Origin: Myxacorys almedinensis A
Lineage (GTDB): Bacteria; Cyanobacteriota; Cyanobacteriia; Leptolyngbyales; Leptolyngbyaceae
Direction of reading: 5' to 3'
Assembly (NCBI RefSeq): GCF_010091945.1
Contig: NZ_WVIE01000006.1
Span: 124,001-188,000, forward strand
DNA length: 64,000 bases
Every line of letters begins with the position of its first letter. Position 1 is the first letter of the stretch. The notes beneath the pieces are model-generated. The model ran no database searches and was not told the DNA's origin. It saw nothing but the letters and a program-made list of their open reading frames with translations. The position numbers and the translations under genes are program-made. Below, one piece after another: positions 25,524-34,310 of this stretch.

Positions 25524-27014
25524 ATGCGAAAAGGACTGCCGCGCACCTCTATTACCGTTTTTGGTTCCATCATCGACAAGATTATCCTGACTCACCTTGT
25601 CGTTATTGGATTGCCCACAGTCCTTTACTGCTATATCTTGAGCGGTGGTGGAACCCTGCTACCGATGCATATTGTCATTCCGGTGCTATATTTTGTGACG
25701 TCGTTTGTGGTAATTGGGGAAGCTGCCTCTACCGCCCTCACCTATGGATCTAAACAATCGGGTTCTAGGGCATTGCATAAACCAACGTTTGGCTGGATTC
25801 AGCGATTTTTGCGGACGCCGCGCACTTATGATAGCGATCGCAGAGAAGTTCCAGAACTGCAAAGTGGAACACCGAGAAGCTCTCTAATTGTGGCAGCCTA
25901 TTTGCCCAACGAGCAGCACATTATTCTTAGCACTCTTAAATATATTCTGACCACCCTAAACCGCCCCAAGGATGGATTAGAGGTGATTTTGGCGTATAAC
26001 CGCCCAGAGCGACTAGCGATCGAAGATGAATTAGAAAAACTTGCCGATCGCTACCCAGATCTGAAATTGCTTTGCGTTGAAGACAGCCGCTCTAAAGCGG
26101 AGAACGTCAATGCTGCTTTGGAAGTGGTGACGGGAGAAATTACCGGAATTTTAGATGCCGATCATTATCCCAACCGCGATTGTTTCGATCGGGCGTGGCG
26201 GTGGCTAGAAAGCTATCGCTATTCAGTTGTCCAAGGTCGGAATGTGATTCGCAATCATGATGTTAATTTCATGACGAGCATGATTGCGGTTGAGTTTGAG
26301 TGTATGTACGGCGTCAGCCATCCAGCAAAATCGCTGTTGGCAGACACTGGCATGTTTTGCGGTTCCAACGGCTACTGGAGAACTTCGGTTCTAAAGCGGG
26401 TGCGGTTTTCCTCAGCCATGCTGACCGAAGATATTGATGCGACGCTGAGAACGCTGCTCGGTGGCTACAATATTGTTCACGATCCAACCATTTTGACGAC
26501 AGAATTGGCACCGGTTGACTTGCGATCGTTCTGGTTTCAACGCAAGCGATGGGCGCAGGGTTGGCTAGAAGTAACGCTGAGACATCAGGTTTCACTGTTG
26601 TTTTCCACCAAGCTTGACCACTGGCAAAAGCTTTACTGGTCGCTGTTGCTGGTGTATAGCGCCGGGTTCCACTTCATTGCCCTTCAGATGTTTCCGATGA
26701 TGCTCAGTTTATCGCTGACCAACGAAACAACCCCAGAGGTCGCGCCAGAGTATTTTTGGGTAACGACCGCGCTGACGCTGTTGAGTGGTCCGATTCAAAC
26801 CCTGGTAGCTTGGCTAGTGCGGACAGACTTGGTGCATCAGCCCCGCAGGGATTACTTGCTATTTTGTGTATTTATTCCGTTCTACTGCGTGTTGAAAAGC
26901 GTCATTGCTATCACTGCAATTTACGACCACTTTGCTGGAAATACAGAATGGGTGGTGACGCGCCGGGGGTTGATGGAGTCGCTGCCTGCGGGGTTTTTGC
27001 GAAAAGCGGGCTAG
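25524..27014 (+). CDS. membrane GT2 glycosyltransferase
   Basis: This 496-residue processive-type family 2 glycosyltransferase has two N-terminal membrane helices (about residues 17-65). The cytosolic GT-A domain shows 'SSLIVAAYLPNEQHIILSTLKYIL', the metal site 'GILDADHYPNRDCF', 'GMFCGSNGYWRTSVL', 'TEDIDATLRTLLGGYNIV' (catalytic acid) and 'FQRKRWAQGWLEV' (QxxRW). About four more membrane helices follow from residue 365. This is the cellulose/hyaluronan-synthase-like layout, for export of an extracellular glycan or a lipid-linked sugar. There are no neighbouring polysaccharide genes. It converges with recJ with only 2 bp between stop codons. Confidence 0.9.
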   Translation: MRKGLPRTSITVFGSIIDKIILTHLVVIGLPTVLYCYILSGGGTLLPMHIVIPVLYFVTSFVVIGEAASTALTYGSKQSGSRALHKPTFGWIQRFLRTPRTYDSDRREVPELQSGTPRSSLIVAAYLPNEQHIILSTLKYILTTLNRPKDGLEVILAYNRPERLAIEDELEKLADRYPDLKLLCVEDSRSKAENVNAALEVVTGEITGILDADHYPNRDCFDRAWRWLESYRYSVVQGRNVIRNHDVNFMTSMIAVEFECMYGVSHPAKSLLADTGMFCGSNGYWRTSVLKRVRFSSAMLTEDIDATLRTLLGGYNIVHDPTILTTELAPVDLRSFWFQRKRWAQGWLEVTLRHQVSLLFSTKLDHWQKLYWSLLLVYSAGFHFIALQMFPMMLSLSLTNETTPEVAPEYFWVTTALTLLSGPIQTLVAWLVRTDLVHQPRRDYLLFCVFIPFYCVLKSVIAITAIYDHFAGNTEWVVTRRGLMESLPAGFLRKAG

Positions 27015-27016
27015 CA

Positions 27017-29353
27017 TTACCCCTTCAACGTTTGAGCGGCGACAGTCTGGATCGTGGATAAAGGGACTTGATAGAAATACTGGCGACGGAATTGTTCTTC
27101 GTGCACGGCGGTTAGAAATTGTTCGATCAGGCTTCTTGCTTTGGCGGGAGGCTTTTTTTCTGACCAACTCAGGCTAAAGCCTTGCTCTGAATAGGAGGTA
27201 CGAAAGCCGAGGCATTCCAACGCTTGAAAACCAATTTTTAGCGATACATCGCTGATGGCTAGCCGATCGTGGAGTTGGCGACGGGTGGCAGGTTGCCCGG
27301 TGCGGCTGAGATATTTGGCAATGCCGACAAGAGTCTGCCAGTTTTCTTGGGGGGGGGTGAAGGTGGGGGCAGGATAGGCGATCGCAAGGGGTTTTCCAGC
27401 TTTGGCGGCGCGGCGAAACCACACCTGCAACTCTTGCCAGCTTGTCGGGCAGGTTGGAACGTAGAGCAACTGAGCGATATTGGGCAGTGGCTCAGTGCGT
27501 CCATCGAGAATCCAGTCGAGGCGTGGCGTCTGAAGAACGATGTCTGAGCAGGCACGCAGGGCAATGAGGCGGACTTCGTAGCGCTTGTGGTAGGTATTGT
27601 TTTCGAGTTCTACGATCGCATCGCATCGCCCTTGAGGAATTTCATTAGCATAGTGCCCCCACCAGAGACCCGGAAATCCATCTGGCGTCGAATCATCCCA
27701 AAGCTTGAACGGTGTGCGAATGTAATCCACTTTCTGCCCCCGCCAATCGCGCAGCTTGGTGTTGCGGTCGGCTTCGAGCCAACAGTTTTGAATGAGTAAT
27801 CGCGGCATCGGATTGCCCATGCCGCACGGTTCGATCAGCCGCAGTTCTTTGTATAACTCTAATCCCAGTTCTGCCACGGTGACGCAAAGATCGGCGTGGA
27901 GGGCAGTGGCGGTGCCAATGCTACCGCCTTGCTGGAGAAGACGTTGATTGATGGCTTGCTTAAACAACGGCAAATTATCGACAGCAAGGCTCAGTCCGGC
28001 GGCAAAGGGATGCCCTCCGAAACGATGGAGCAAGTGGGCTTGGTGTTTGACGAGTTGATAGAGATCGATGGCATGAACGGAGCGGGCAGAGCCTTTTGCG
28101 AGGGAAAGGGGAGAACCGGGTTTGGGCGCGATCGCTGGCTCGGCGGCAGGCGCAACGCTCAGTAAAATGGTAGGACGATCGTATTCTTGGGCGATTTGCC
28201 CAGCCACCAGTCCTAAAACTCCTGCACTCCACTGTTCATCCCAAAGAACAATCACACTGGTGGTGGAAAGGTCTAGCTGGGAGAGCTTGGCTTGCACCTG
28301 TTGAGTGACATCTTTTTGTAGGGCTTTGCGCCGAGTGTTGGCGAGTTCGGTCGCTTCGGCGAGGTCTCGGCAGCGTGGGACATTTCGACTTGTCAGCAAC
28401 TCAACACAGAAATGGGCATCGCCCTGAATGCGGCTCACGGCGTTAATTCTTGGACCTAGCCCAAACGAAATATCCGTGGGACGATCGCCCGATCGCTTGC
28501 ACAATTCTAACAATCGGGCAATGCCTGGACGGGTCATGGTCTTTGGGTTAGATTGCTTTTGCAGTTGCTCGATACCTCGTTGAGCCAGGTAGCGGCAGTC
28601 GCCTTTGAGTTCGACTAGATCTGCAATTAGCCCGATCGCGACGAGATCCAACAACTCTTCTAACGCTCGCTCTGGAACGTCAGGACGCATGTCATATAGC
28701 GCTTCTACCAGTTTGTAGGCGACGGCAACGCCTGAGAGGGTTGCCAACGGATGAGCGGCGGCAAGCGATCGCGGATTGACGATCGCACTGACTGGAGGGC
28801 GTGCTTCTGGCAAGGTGTGATGATCGGTAATGATCACATCCATGCCCAAACTCTGGGCGTAAAGAATTTCATCTAGATTAGTGCTGCCGGTGTCGCAGGT
28901 GACGATGAGGTGGCAGCCTTGCGCCTTGAGGTGATCGAGTCCAAGGCGAGATAGCCCGTGAGACTCGGTTAAGCGATTGGGAATGTAGTAAAAAAGCTGC
29001 TGATGTTGGGTAAAAAACTGCGCCAATCCATCCCACAGCACCGAGGTTGCCGTTACCCCATCGGCATCAAAATCGCCCCAAATGCCAATGGTTTCACCCA
29101 CGTCGTAGGCTCTGATGATGCGGTTTGCTGCCCATTCCATTTCTTGCCCAAACTCGAACGGACTTTGGGGCTGGTAAGCGTTGGGGTTGAGATAAGCCGC
29201 GATCGCATCGGTTTCTCGCACGCCCCGTTGCCATAAAAGCTGTGTGATGTAGCGCCCATTCACCTCCGGAGCGCAGCACCGAACTGCCTCCACAAAGGCT
29301 TCAGGGAGGGGGGTGATCGGTTCAATTTGCCACTGATACACATGCTCAGGCAT
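27017..29353 (-). CDS. recJ: single-stranded-DNA-specific exonuclease RecJ
   Basis: This 778-residue DHH-family nuclease degrades ssDNA 5' to 3' in recombination and repair. The DHH domain shows 'GIWGDFDADGVTATSVLWD', 'HLIVTCDTGSTN', 'VIITDHHTLPEARPPVSAIVNPR' and 'GVAVAYKLVEAL'. The DHHA1 part shows 'GVLGLVAGQIAQEYDRPTILLS' and 'HRFGGHPFAAGLSL'. An OB-like segment and a long cyanobacterial C-terminal extension (from about 600) ending in a winged-helix-like 'LSRTGQPATRRQLHDRLAISDVSLKIGFQALECLGF' follow. Standard RecJ is about 570 residues, so the tail is an addition. A run of nine C residues in the coding strand falls in this tail. Confidence 0.95.
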   Translation of the reverse strand: MPEHVYQWQIEPITPLPEAFVEAVRCCAPEVNGRYITQLLWQRGVRETDAIAAYLNPNAYQPQSPFEFGQEMEWAANRIIRAYDVGETIGIWGDFDADGVTATSVLWDGLAQFFTQHQQLFYYIPNRLTESHGLSRLGLDHLKAQGCHLIVTCDTGSTNLDEILYAQSLGMDVIITDHHTLPEARPPVSAIVNPRSLAAAHPLATLSGVAVAYKLVEALYDMRPDVPERALEELLDLVAIGLIADLVELKGDCRYLAQRGIEQLQKQSNPKTMTRPGIARLLELCKRSGDRPTDISFGLGPRINAVSRIQGDAHFCVELLTSRNVPRCRDLAEATELANTRRKALQKDVTQQVQAKLSQLDLSTTSVIVLWDEQWSAGVLGLVAGQIAQEYDRPTILLSVAPAAEPAIAPKPGSPLSLAKGSARSVHAIDLYQLVKHQAHLLHRFGGHPFAAGLSLAVDNLPLFKQAINQRLLQQGGSIGTATALHADLCVTVAELGLELYKELRLIEPCGMGNPMPRLLIQNCWLEADRNTKLRDWRGQKVDYIRTPFKLWDDSTPDGFPGLWWGHYANEIPQGRCDAIVELENNTYHKRYEVRLIALRACSDIVLQTPRLDWILDGRTEPLPNIAQLLYVPTCPTSWQELQVWFRRAAKAGKPLAIAYPAPTFTPPQENWQTLVGIAKYLSRTGQPATRRQLHDRLAISDVSLKIGFQALECLGFRTSYSEQGFSLSWSEKKPPAKARSLIEQFLTAVHEEQFRRQYFYQVPLSTIQTVAAQTLKG

Positions 29354-29398
29354 ACCGCTCGCAGAGATTTAGAAGTATTTCTGTACCATAACCTGAGA

Positions 29399-29995
29399 TT
29401 ACGATTTTGGCGTCGGACGCCGCCGAGGACGCTTCCAAACCTTGCGATCGGCTTTTTCGCGCTCGTAAGCGATCAGCTTGCCATAATATTCGTGCTGACT
29501 CAAATTCATCGATAAGAAAATGTGGCGACGGGTATCTCGAAAGCCCTTACGCGCAAAAAATTTCACAGCTTGAGCATTTTCTGGGTCAGTATCTGCCATC
29601 ATAAACCGCGCCCCATCGTTGATCAAACGCTCAACAAGGCGATCTACAAGCTGATCAGCGATGCCGCGCCGCTGAAAATTAGGAGCAACACCGAGCCACG
29701 TAATGTATCCATAAACGAGCGCCCCTTTGCTGATAATCGTGCCCAGAATAAATCCTGCAATTTGGTCATCGATCTCGGCAACCAGGCAATAGTCTGGCTC
29801 GGTGTTGTAAGAGCCGATGACCTCCCATTCGTCCCAAGTGCGGTAGATGTAGGGGTACAAATCGCTGGTAAACAGCAGTTCACCCAAATGAAAGACGTCT
29901 GCGAGGTCGTCGATCTCCATTTCCCGAACCGTCAGCGCACAATCAGAATTTTCAGGGGTTTCAAAGGTGTTTTCAAAGGTGTTTTCAAGGGTCAT
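29399..29995 (-). CDS. GNAT-family N-acetyltransferase (RimI-like)
   Basis: From ATG 29995 the product is 198 residues; a TTG at 30022 preceded by AGGAG would add nine. The acetyl-CoA domain runs from 'LTVREMEIDDLADVFHLGELLF'. It passes through 'GYITWLGVAPNFQRRGIADQLVDRLVERL', where the R/Q-x-x-G-x-G/A pyrophosphate loop is 'QRRGIA', to 'DTDPENAQAVKFFARKGFRDTRRHIFLSM'. A basic tail 'RKVWKRPRRRPTPKS' follows. The substrate is unknown; RimI-like enzymes acetylate protein N-termini. The N-terminus contains a 12-bp in-frame repeat encoding ENTF units. It lies 45 bp upstream of recJ on the same strand. Confidence 0.85.
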   Translation of the reverse strand: MTLENTFENTFETPENSDCALTVREMEIDDLADVFHLGELLFTSDLYPYIYRTWDEWEVIGSYNTEPDYCLVAEIDDQIAGFILGTIISKGALVYGYITWLGVAPNFQRRGIADQLVDRLVERLINDGARFMMADTDPENAQAVKFFARKGFRDTRRHIFLSMNLSQHEYYGKLIAYEREKADRKVWKRPRRRPTPKS

Positions 29996-30046
29996 AAAAC
30001 TGTTTGCCAAATCGTAGCTCAATACTCCTATGGTGTCACAACAGGG

Positions 30047-30853
30047 TTAGAGAGGAATTTCTGCGATCGCACCCAGGCTAGGCAGCGCGATCGCAGCTTC
30101 ATCTCGGACTCGCTGACAGCGCCACGCAAAGCTACAGCGATCGCACGGTTCTGCCGCAACTGGCACTTGAGGAAAAGGCTCTCCCCTTTCATAGCGATCG
30201 AGCCATCCATCCAACTGGTCTAAAAGCTGAGTTAACTCGCGTCGCGTCTGCTCATGCTTTGTGCGGTCATAGCTGAGTTTTAAGCTCTGCGGCTCGATCG
30301 CGTCTCCCTGCGATTGAAAAAACCAATAGATCATCGACACCTGTTCGGGCGTATAGTGGCTCGTTTCGACCAGCACAAACGGATAGAGCCGAGACTGCCA
30401 ATTTTGCGCCAAGCGCTCAGCCCGCCCTGGTTTGGGATAGGTTTTCCAGTCGAGAATCTGCGCTTGAGCCTCAGACCCAATCAGCAGGTCATAAATCACG
30501 GTCAGGAGATACCCTTCAACGTCGAGAATACGGAGATGCTCGCTCTGGCGAAAGGGAGGGTTGCTGGGGTCAGCCGGGGCATCGGTGCCCAAAATGGTTG
30601 GCTCCGCTTCTACAAAGGCCCCAAACCAGCGGTTTAATTGCTCATCTTCTCTCAACATCGCCGCGATCGGTAGCCCCATTTCCCACTGCTGCATCAGCAA
30701 ATGAAACCGGCTCCCTGCCAGCAAGCGTTCTTGTTGCTCAGTGTCGCCAGGAGAGCTAAGTTGCTCTAAATACGTGTGCTGAAACTTGCGGGGGCAGACT
30801 TCGAGCAGATTTAATTGACCTTGAGAGAGCCGCATCCGGCACGGCTGTTTCAT
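30047..30853 (-). CDS. PD-(D/E)XK superfamily nuclease, RecB/Cas4-like
   Basis: This 268-residue protein has the iron-sulfur nuclease layout. An N-terminal 'LSQGQLNLLEVCPRKFQHTYLEQL' gives the first Cys. The active-site strands are 'YLLTVIYDLLIG', 'AQILDWKTYPKP' and 'QSRLYPFVLVE' (motifs D, DxK, QxxxY). C-terminal 'PCDRCSFAWRCQRV' gives three further Cys for a 4Fe-4S cluster, as in Cas4 and AddB. No cas genes or CRISPR array are in the window, so a DNA repair or processing role is more likely than adaptation. It is on the same strand as the GNAT gene. Confidence 0.85.
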   Translation of the reverse strand: MKQPCRMRLSQGQLNLLEVCPRKFQHTYLEQLSSPGDTEQQERLLAGSRFHLLMQQWEMGLPIAAMLREDEQLNRWFGAFVEAEPTILGTDAPADPSNPPFRQSEHLRILDVEGYLLTVIYDLLIGSEAQAQILDWKTYPKPGRAERLAQNWQSRLYPFVLVETSHYTPEQVSMIYWFFQSQGDAIEPQSLKLSYDRTKHEQTRRELTQLLDQLDGWLDRYERGEPFPQVPVAAEPCDRCSFAWRCQRVRDEAAIALPSLGAIAEIPL

Positions 30854-30956
30854 GTCCGGCTTCCTCTACGAAAATGGCTAAAATCGAGTTTGGAAACGTC
30901 GGAGGTCTTGCTCGGAGGTCTTGCACTGCGGGGTTTAGTCTATCTTCTCTCCCCGC

Positions 30957-31433
30957 TCACGCGATCGCAATCACCTCGGCAAGCGGCGACCAGCGAAAAT
31001 AGCGTTCCCCCCCAACCTCAACAACGAGTTTTAGGCGCGGCTCCAGCGATGGCAGGTTTGTCAGATACTCAAGCTCTTGGCTAGAAAGAATGTGCCCTTC
31101 AATGATCCATAGCAGTAGCCCTTTGGATTTGGGAGGCAGATTTTCAACGTGAGTGGTGACGATCGGCGGCGCAAAATGGCGATAGCCAACGGCGGCTCCA
31201 GAGCCTGTACTTTTCTTGCCCAAGTGCGGTGGGCGAATGCCATGAACCCCAGTGAGATAGGTTGCCACGTCGCCGAGTCCTCTAGCCGTGATGCTCAGCG
31301 AGGTATACCCCGCCGCTCGAATGCGCCGCCGATATCGTCCCTCAAACCCACCCTCTAGGGGGACGTATGCGCCCAACGCGCCATACTTTTCAATATCTTT
31401 AATGAACTGTCCGCCGGTTGTAATCAGTGCCAT
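30957..31433 (-). CDS. ndhN: NAD(P)H-quinone oxidoreductase subunit N
   Basis: NdhN is an oxygenic-photosynthesis-specific subunit of the thylakoid NDH-1 complex, serving cyclic electron flow and respiration. From ATG 31433 the product is 158 residues. It begins 'MALITTGGQFIKDIEKYGALGAYVPLEGGFEGRYRRRIRAAGY', then 'SITARGLGDVATYLTGVHGIRPPHLGKK', and later 'LLLWIIEGHILSSQELEYL', all family signatures. A longer frame to 31493 is not supported because homologues start at MAL. It is peripheral, with no membrane segment. Confidence 0.95.
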   Translation of the reverse strand: MALITTGGQFIKDIEKYGALGAYVPLEGGFEGRYRRRIRAAGYTSLSITARGLGDVATYLTGVHGIRPPHLGKKSTGSGAAVGYRHFAPPIVTTHVENLPPKSKGLLLWIIEGHILSSQELEYLTNLPSLEPRLKLVVEVGGERYFRWSPLAEVIAIA

Positions 31434-31748
31434 GTGCGATCGCTCCTTTCCCGTCTTCTCTTCATAAATACCGCATATCAGAAGGTTGTTCACCTCCAGC
31501 TTGCCAGCTTTCGAGGCTCAGCCTGAGATAGATAGGGCACTTGCTCGTTCTTAATTCTACAGGTGCCTCTGTTGTCTGTGTTGAGAAACATTTGAACAGG
31601 CTCATTGCGGGATCACCAGTAGGCGATTGGCTCTGCTAAACTCTGCAAAATGGTTCGCGTATGGCAGCGCGATCGCAAAGACAGGTAGCGAACTGCCGCC
31701 CCCAACTCTTAAAATTAAGACACCTTTTACAAAACGCAATCAACAATC

Positions 31749-32177
31749 ATGAACTCTGCTGCATTTCAGGCAGGGAAAGACAAACCGCCTATCTTCCGAC
31801 CGTCTCAGATTGTTTATTTAGAACACGGTTTAACCCGGCTCTACGCAGAAGTCGTGCAGTTTGTGGAGATAAGATGCCAGTGTTGGGTGCGTCCGTTGGC
31901 GTTGGTATCTCAGTCAGATAGGTTCATCGATTGGACGGACTGTAACCGCTTAGCTCTTCAAGATTTACGCGACGGATCTGATCTAATGTGCCCCGCCGTT
32001 CTGTTCAAACTAGCCTTAGATACTGATGTAATTCCTCTCCTGTCATGGCTTTACAGCCTAGATGCTAACCCCGACCTTAAAGCAAAAGCCAAACCTGCAT
32101 CTCAACAACTGCATCAATTTATTCACATCATTTGGCAAGCTCATCCAGAGGTGTTTTCCAGCAAACAGGCTAGATAA
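31749..32177 (+). CDS. conserved cyanobacterial-type hypothetical protein
   Basis: This 142-residue soluble protein is divergent from ndhN. The N-terminal half 'IFRPSQIVYLEHGLTRLYAEVVQFVEIRCQCWVRPLALV' looks like a small beta-barrel. The C-terminal half is helical ('LMCPAVLFKLALDTDVIPLLSWLYSL' and 'QQLHQFIHIIWQAHPEVFS'). I recall similar unnamed proteins beside cyanobacterial housekeeping genes but cannot name a family. There is no signal peptide. It starts at ATG 31749. Confidence 0.65.
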   Translation: MNSAAFQAGKDKPPIFRPSQIVYLEHGLTRLYAEVVQFVEIRCQCWVRPLALVSQSDRFIDWTDCNRLALQDLRDGSDLMCPAVLFKLALDTDVIPLLSWLYSLDANPDLKAKAKPASQQLHQFIHIIWQAHPEVFSSKQAR

Positions 32178-32430
32178 AGCTAAATTTATTCTGCCTGTTC
32201 TGATGGGTGCAACGTTGCCATACATCACCCTGTTAGGCTATGTTCTACCCAATTGGTGTTAAAGAATACCTCGGCACTTTGTAGGGCTAACTTTTTGTAG
32301 GGCTAACTTTGGTGGGTCACGGTTCTTTCTTGCGAGATGTTGCCGAACGTGCTTTCCTAACTCCACTAAATGCAACAGGGTGAAGTTTCGTAAGAAGACA
32401 TAGCAGCCCTGATCGTAGTGAGCAAACATA

Positions 32431-33381
32431 ATGAGCAAGCAACAGTCCCTCAGAGTGAGTTCTCCTCTAGGTCGATGGTTGATATCAGCTTCATGCGGCT
32501 TGATAGCTGCAATCTTTTGGAACTTGGCAAAGCCAATCGCGGCAGTTTGGTTTCATCAGTCCTTATGGCTTGCCTTGGTAGGCTTACTTGTAGGAACGGT
32601 AGCCTGGCGGTTGTGGGAGAGGCAGATCAAGCAGATAAAACAGTGGAATCATGAGCTAGCGTTGCTACGGAAACAGCTAGACTCCGCGCAGGATCAATTT
32701 GCAATTCAAGCTCAGACAAGTGCTGCGTTGAAAGAGCAGGAGATTTCTAATGTTCAACATTATCAAATCACAATTCGCAACCTCGAAGAGGAGTTAAGCA
32801 TCGTCACAGGCGGTTATAAGGTCAAGATTAACGAGCTTGAACAGGAAAAGAATTCTTTAGCTCAATGTATAGATGACCTAAATGAGCTTTTGAATTCGGT
32901 GGGAGAGGAGAACGAAAGTCATCTCATTGCAAAAGAAGAACTCTTGGAACAGAACGGCTCCCTTGCAACTGAGAACGCTTCCCTCATCACTCAGAGCGAT
33001 CAACTCAAAACTGAAAATGAGCAACTAAAAAAGCGCAATGAAGACCTAACGGCTAAAGTTAACCGGCTCAGACATTCTATGCCTGATGAATTACTGTCTA
33101 GCTTTTTACCAAACGTAGAATTTTTGAGAGACTCGATCGACACCTTGTGGACGGAGGTGCACAGCCCAGGTAGACTGCTCAAGCAGATTCAAGAAATCAG
33201 TGAAGGAACTGCTGTGAGAGCCGAAAGGATAGAAGGCACAAACGCTTGGCTAAAACAGCGTGTTCAACACCATTGGCGCATCTACTTCAGACGATGTGGC
33301 GGAGCAAGATGTCAAGTTTACGTTGCTCCCAAACGATCTCAGGACGCCGATCTTGAATGGATAAAGAAATATCTGTGCTGA
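32431..33381 (+). CDS. membrane-anchored coiled-coil protein of unknown function
   Basis: This 316-residue protein has two adjacent hydrophobic segments at about residues 16-32 and 38-58. A long heptad-rich coiled coil follows from about 65 to 215, dominated by Glu, Gln, Lys and Leu ('LKTENEQLKKRNEDLTAKVNRL'). A short C-terminal domain follows with 'HHWRIYFRRCGGARCQVYVAPKRS' and a terminal Cys. No enzyme motif is visible. The layout (membrane anchor, rod, small head) suggests a structural or tethering role. It is convergent with the TPR pair. Confidence 0.7.
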   Translation: MSKQQSLRVSSPLGRWLISASCGLIAAIFWNLAKPIAAVWFHQSLWLALVGLLVGTVAWRLWERQIKQIKQWNHELALLRKQLDSAQDQFAIQAQTSAALKEQEISNVQHYQITIRNLEEELSIVTGGYKVKINELEQEKNSLAQCIDDLNELLNSVGEENESHLIAKEELLEQNGSLATENASLITQSDQLKTENEQLKKRNEDLTAKVNRLRHSMPDELLSSFLPNVEFLRDSIDTLWTEVHSPGRLLKQIQEISEGTAVRAERIEGTNAWLKQRVQHHWRIYFRRCGGARCQVYVAPKRSQDADLEWIKKYLC

Positions 33382-33448
33382 TGCGGCGGGGATTTTCAAA
33401 GACCTGTCAGGCAGTTAGCTTTTGTCCTTCTCCCTGGTAGAAGAGGGA

Positions 33449-34294
33449 CTAGAGGTGAGGGCTTCCGATTTCCTCTGAACTCGTTTGAATCAAGGCTTGA
33501 AACCGGCTGTCTACTCGCAGAGATTGCAAATTTGCATCTGTGTCTGCCATGCTTCGGTAGATTGAAGGAGAAAGCTGGATTGCTCGTTTTAAGCTCTGCA
33601 AAGCTTCTTCTGACTTACCTTGCAGGGCAAAACAGCACGCTCTACCGTACCATGCGCTAGAGTTGCGAGAATTGATTTTGAGGGAGTTTTCAAAGCTTGC
33701 AGAGGCTTCGAGGTAACGGGTTAAGCGCGTTAACATCATGCCTCGGTAGGTCCAAATATAGTCGGAGTTGGGTTTGATTTTGAGAGCAATATCAACGTCT
33801 GTTAGAGCAGATGCGTACTCGTTGAGCGAGGAGAGGGCGATCGCACGGTTATACCAAGCTTTATAACTGTCGGGTTTGAATGATATGACCTGATCAAAGC
33901 TAGCGATCGCCTCTTGATATCGCCCCAAATTTAACAGCGTTTTTCCCTGATTTTGCCACCCTCGATAATCTTGGGGATCGAGTTTGAGCGATTGATTAAA
34001 ACTTGTGAGCGCATCTTCATATTGGCATAGCCTGCCTAACGAAATGCCGCGACCCTGCCAAGCCAAGCTGTTTTGGGGGCAAAAGGTGATCACCCGCTCA
34101 AAGGTTGCGATCGCCTCTTCGTAGCGTCCTAGTTTTTCTAACCCATAGCCTCGACATAAAAGTGCTTCCACATGGTCAGGGTTGGCGGCTAAAACTTGCT
34201 CGCATTTAGCATAATGCCTGCCATAGCTACCAATTAGCGATAGCGATCGCCCTGTACTTTTATATCGAGTTTGAACATCATCCCAGGGAATCAT
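33449..34294 (-). CDS. TPR-repeat protein, second of a tandem pair
   Basis: From ATG 34294 (MIPWDDVQ) the product is 281 residues; the open frame extends to 34399 but overlaps the upstream gene. About seven TPR units are visible, for example 'HVEALLCRGYGLEKLGRYEEAIATFERVITFCP', 'YRGWQNQGKTLLNLGRYQEAIASFDQVISFKP' and 'SSAWYGRACCFALQGKSEEALQSLKRAIQLSP'. The end 'YRSMADTDANLQSLRVDSRFQALIQ' is a capping motif found after TPR arrays in bacterial proteins, shared with the gene upstream. It starts 17 bp after that gene, so the two form an operon. The partner is unknown. Confidence 0.88.
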   Translation of the reverse strand: MIPWDDVQTRYKSTGRSLSLIGSYGRHYAKCEQVLAANPDHVEALLCRGYGLEKLGRYEEAIATFERVITFCPQNSLAWQGRGISLGRLCQYEDALTSFNQSLKLDPQDYRGWQNQGKTLLNLGRYQEAIASFDQVISFKPDSYKAWYNRAIALSSLNEYASALTDVDIALKIKPNSDYIWTYRGMMLTRLTRYLEASASFENSLKINSRNSSAWYGRACCFALQGKSEEALQSLKRAIQLSPSIYRSMADTDANLQSLRVDSRFQALIQTSSEEIGSPHL

Positions 34295-34310
34295 AGTCGT
34301 GTAGCAGCGC

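Noticed and set aside
30047..30853. Cas4 of a CRISPR system
   Set aside because: The iron-sulfur nuclease layout fits Cas4, but there are no cas1/cas2 genes or repeats nearby. A general RecB-like nuclease is the safer call.
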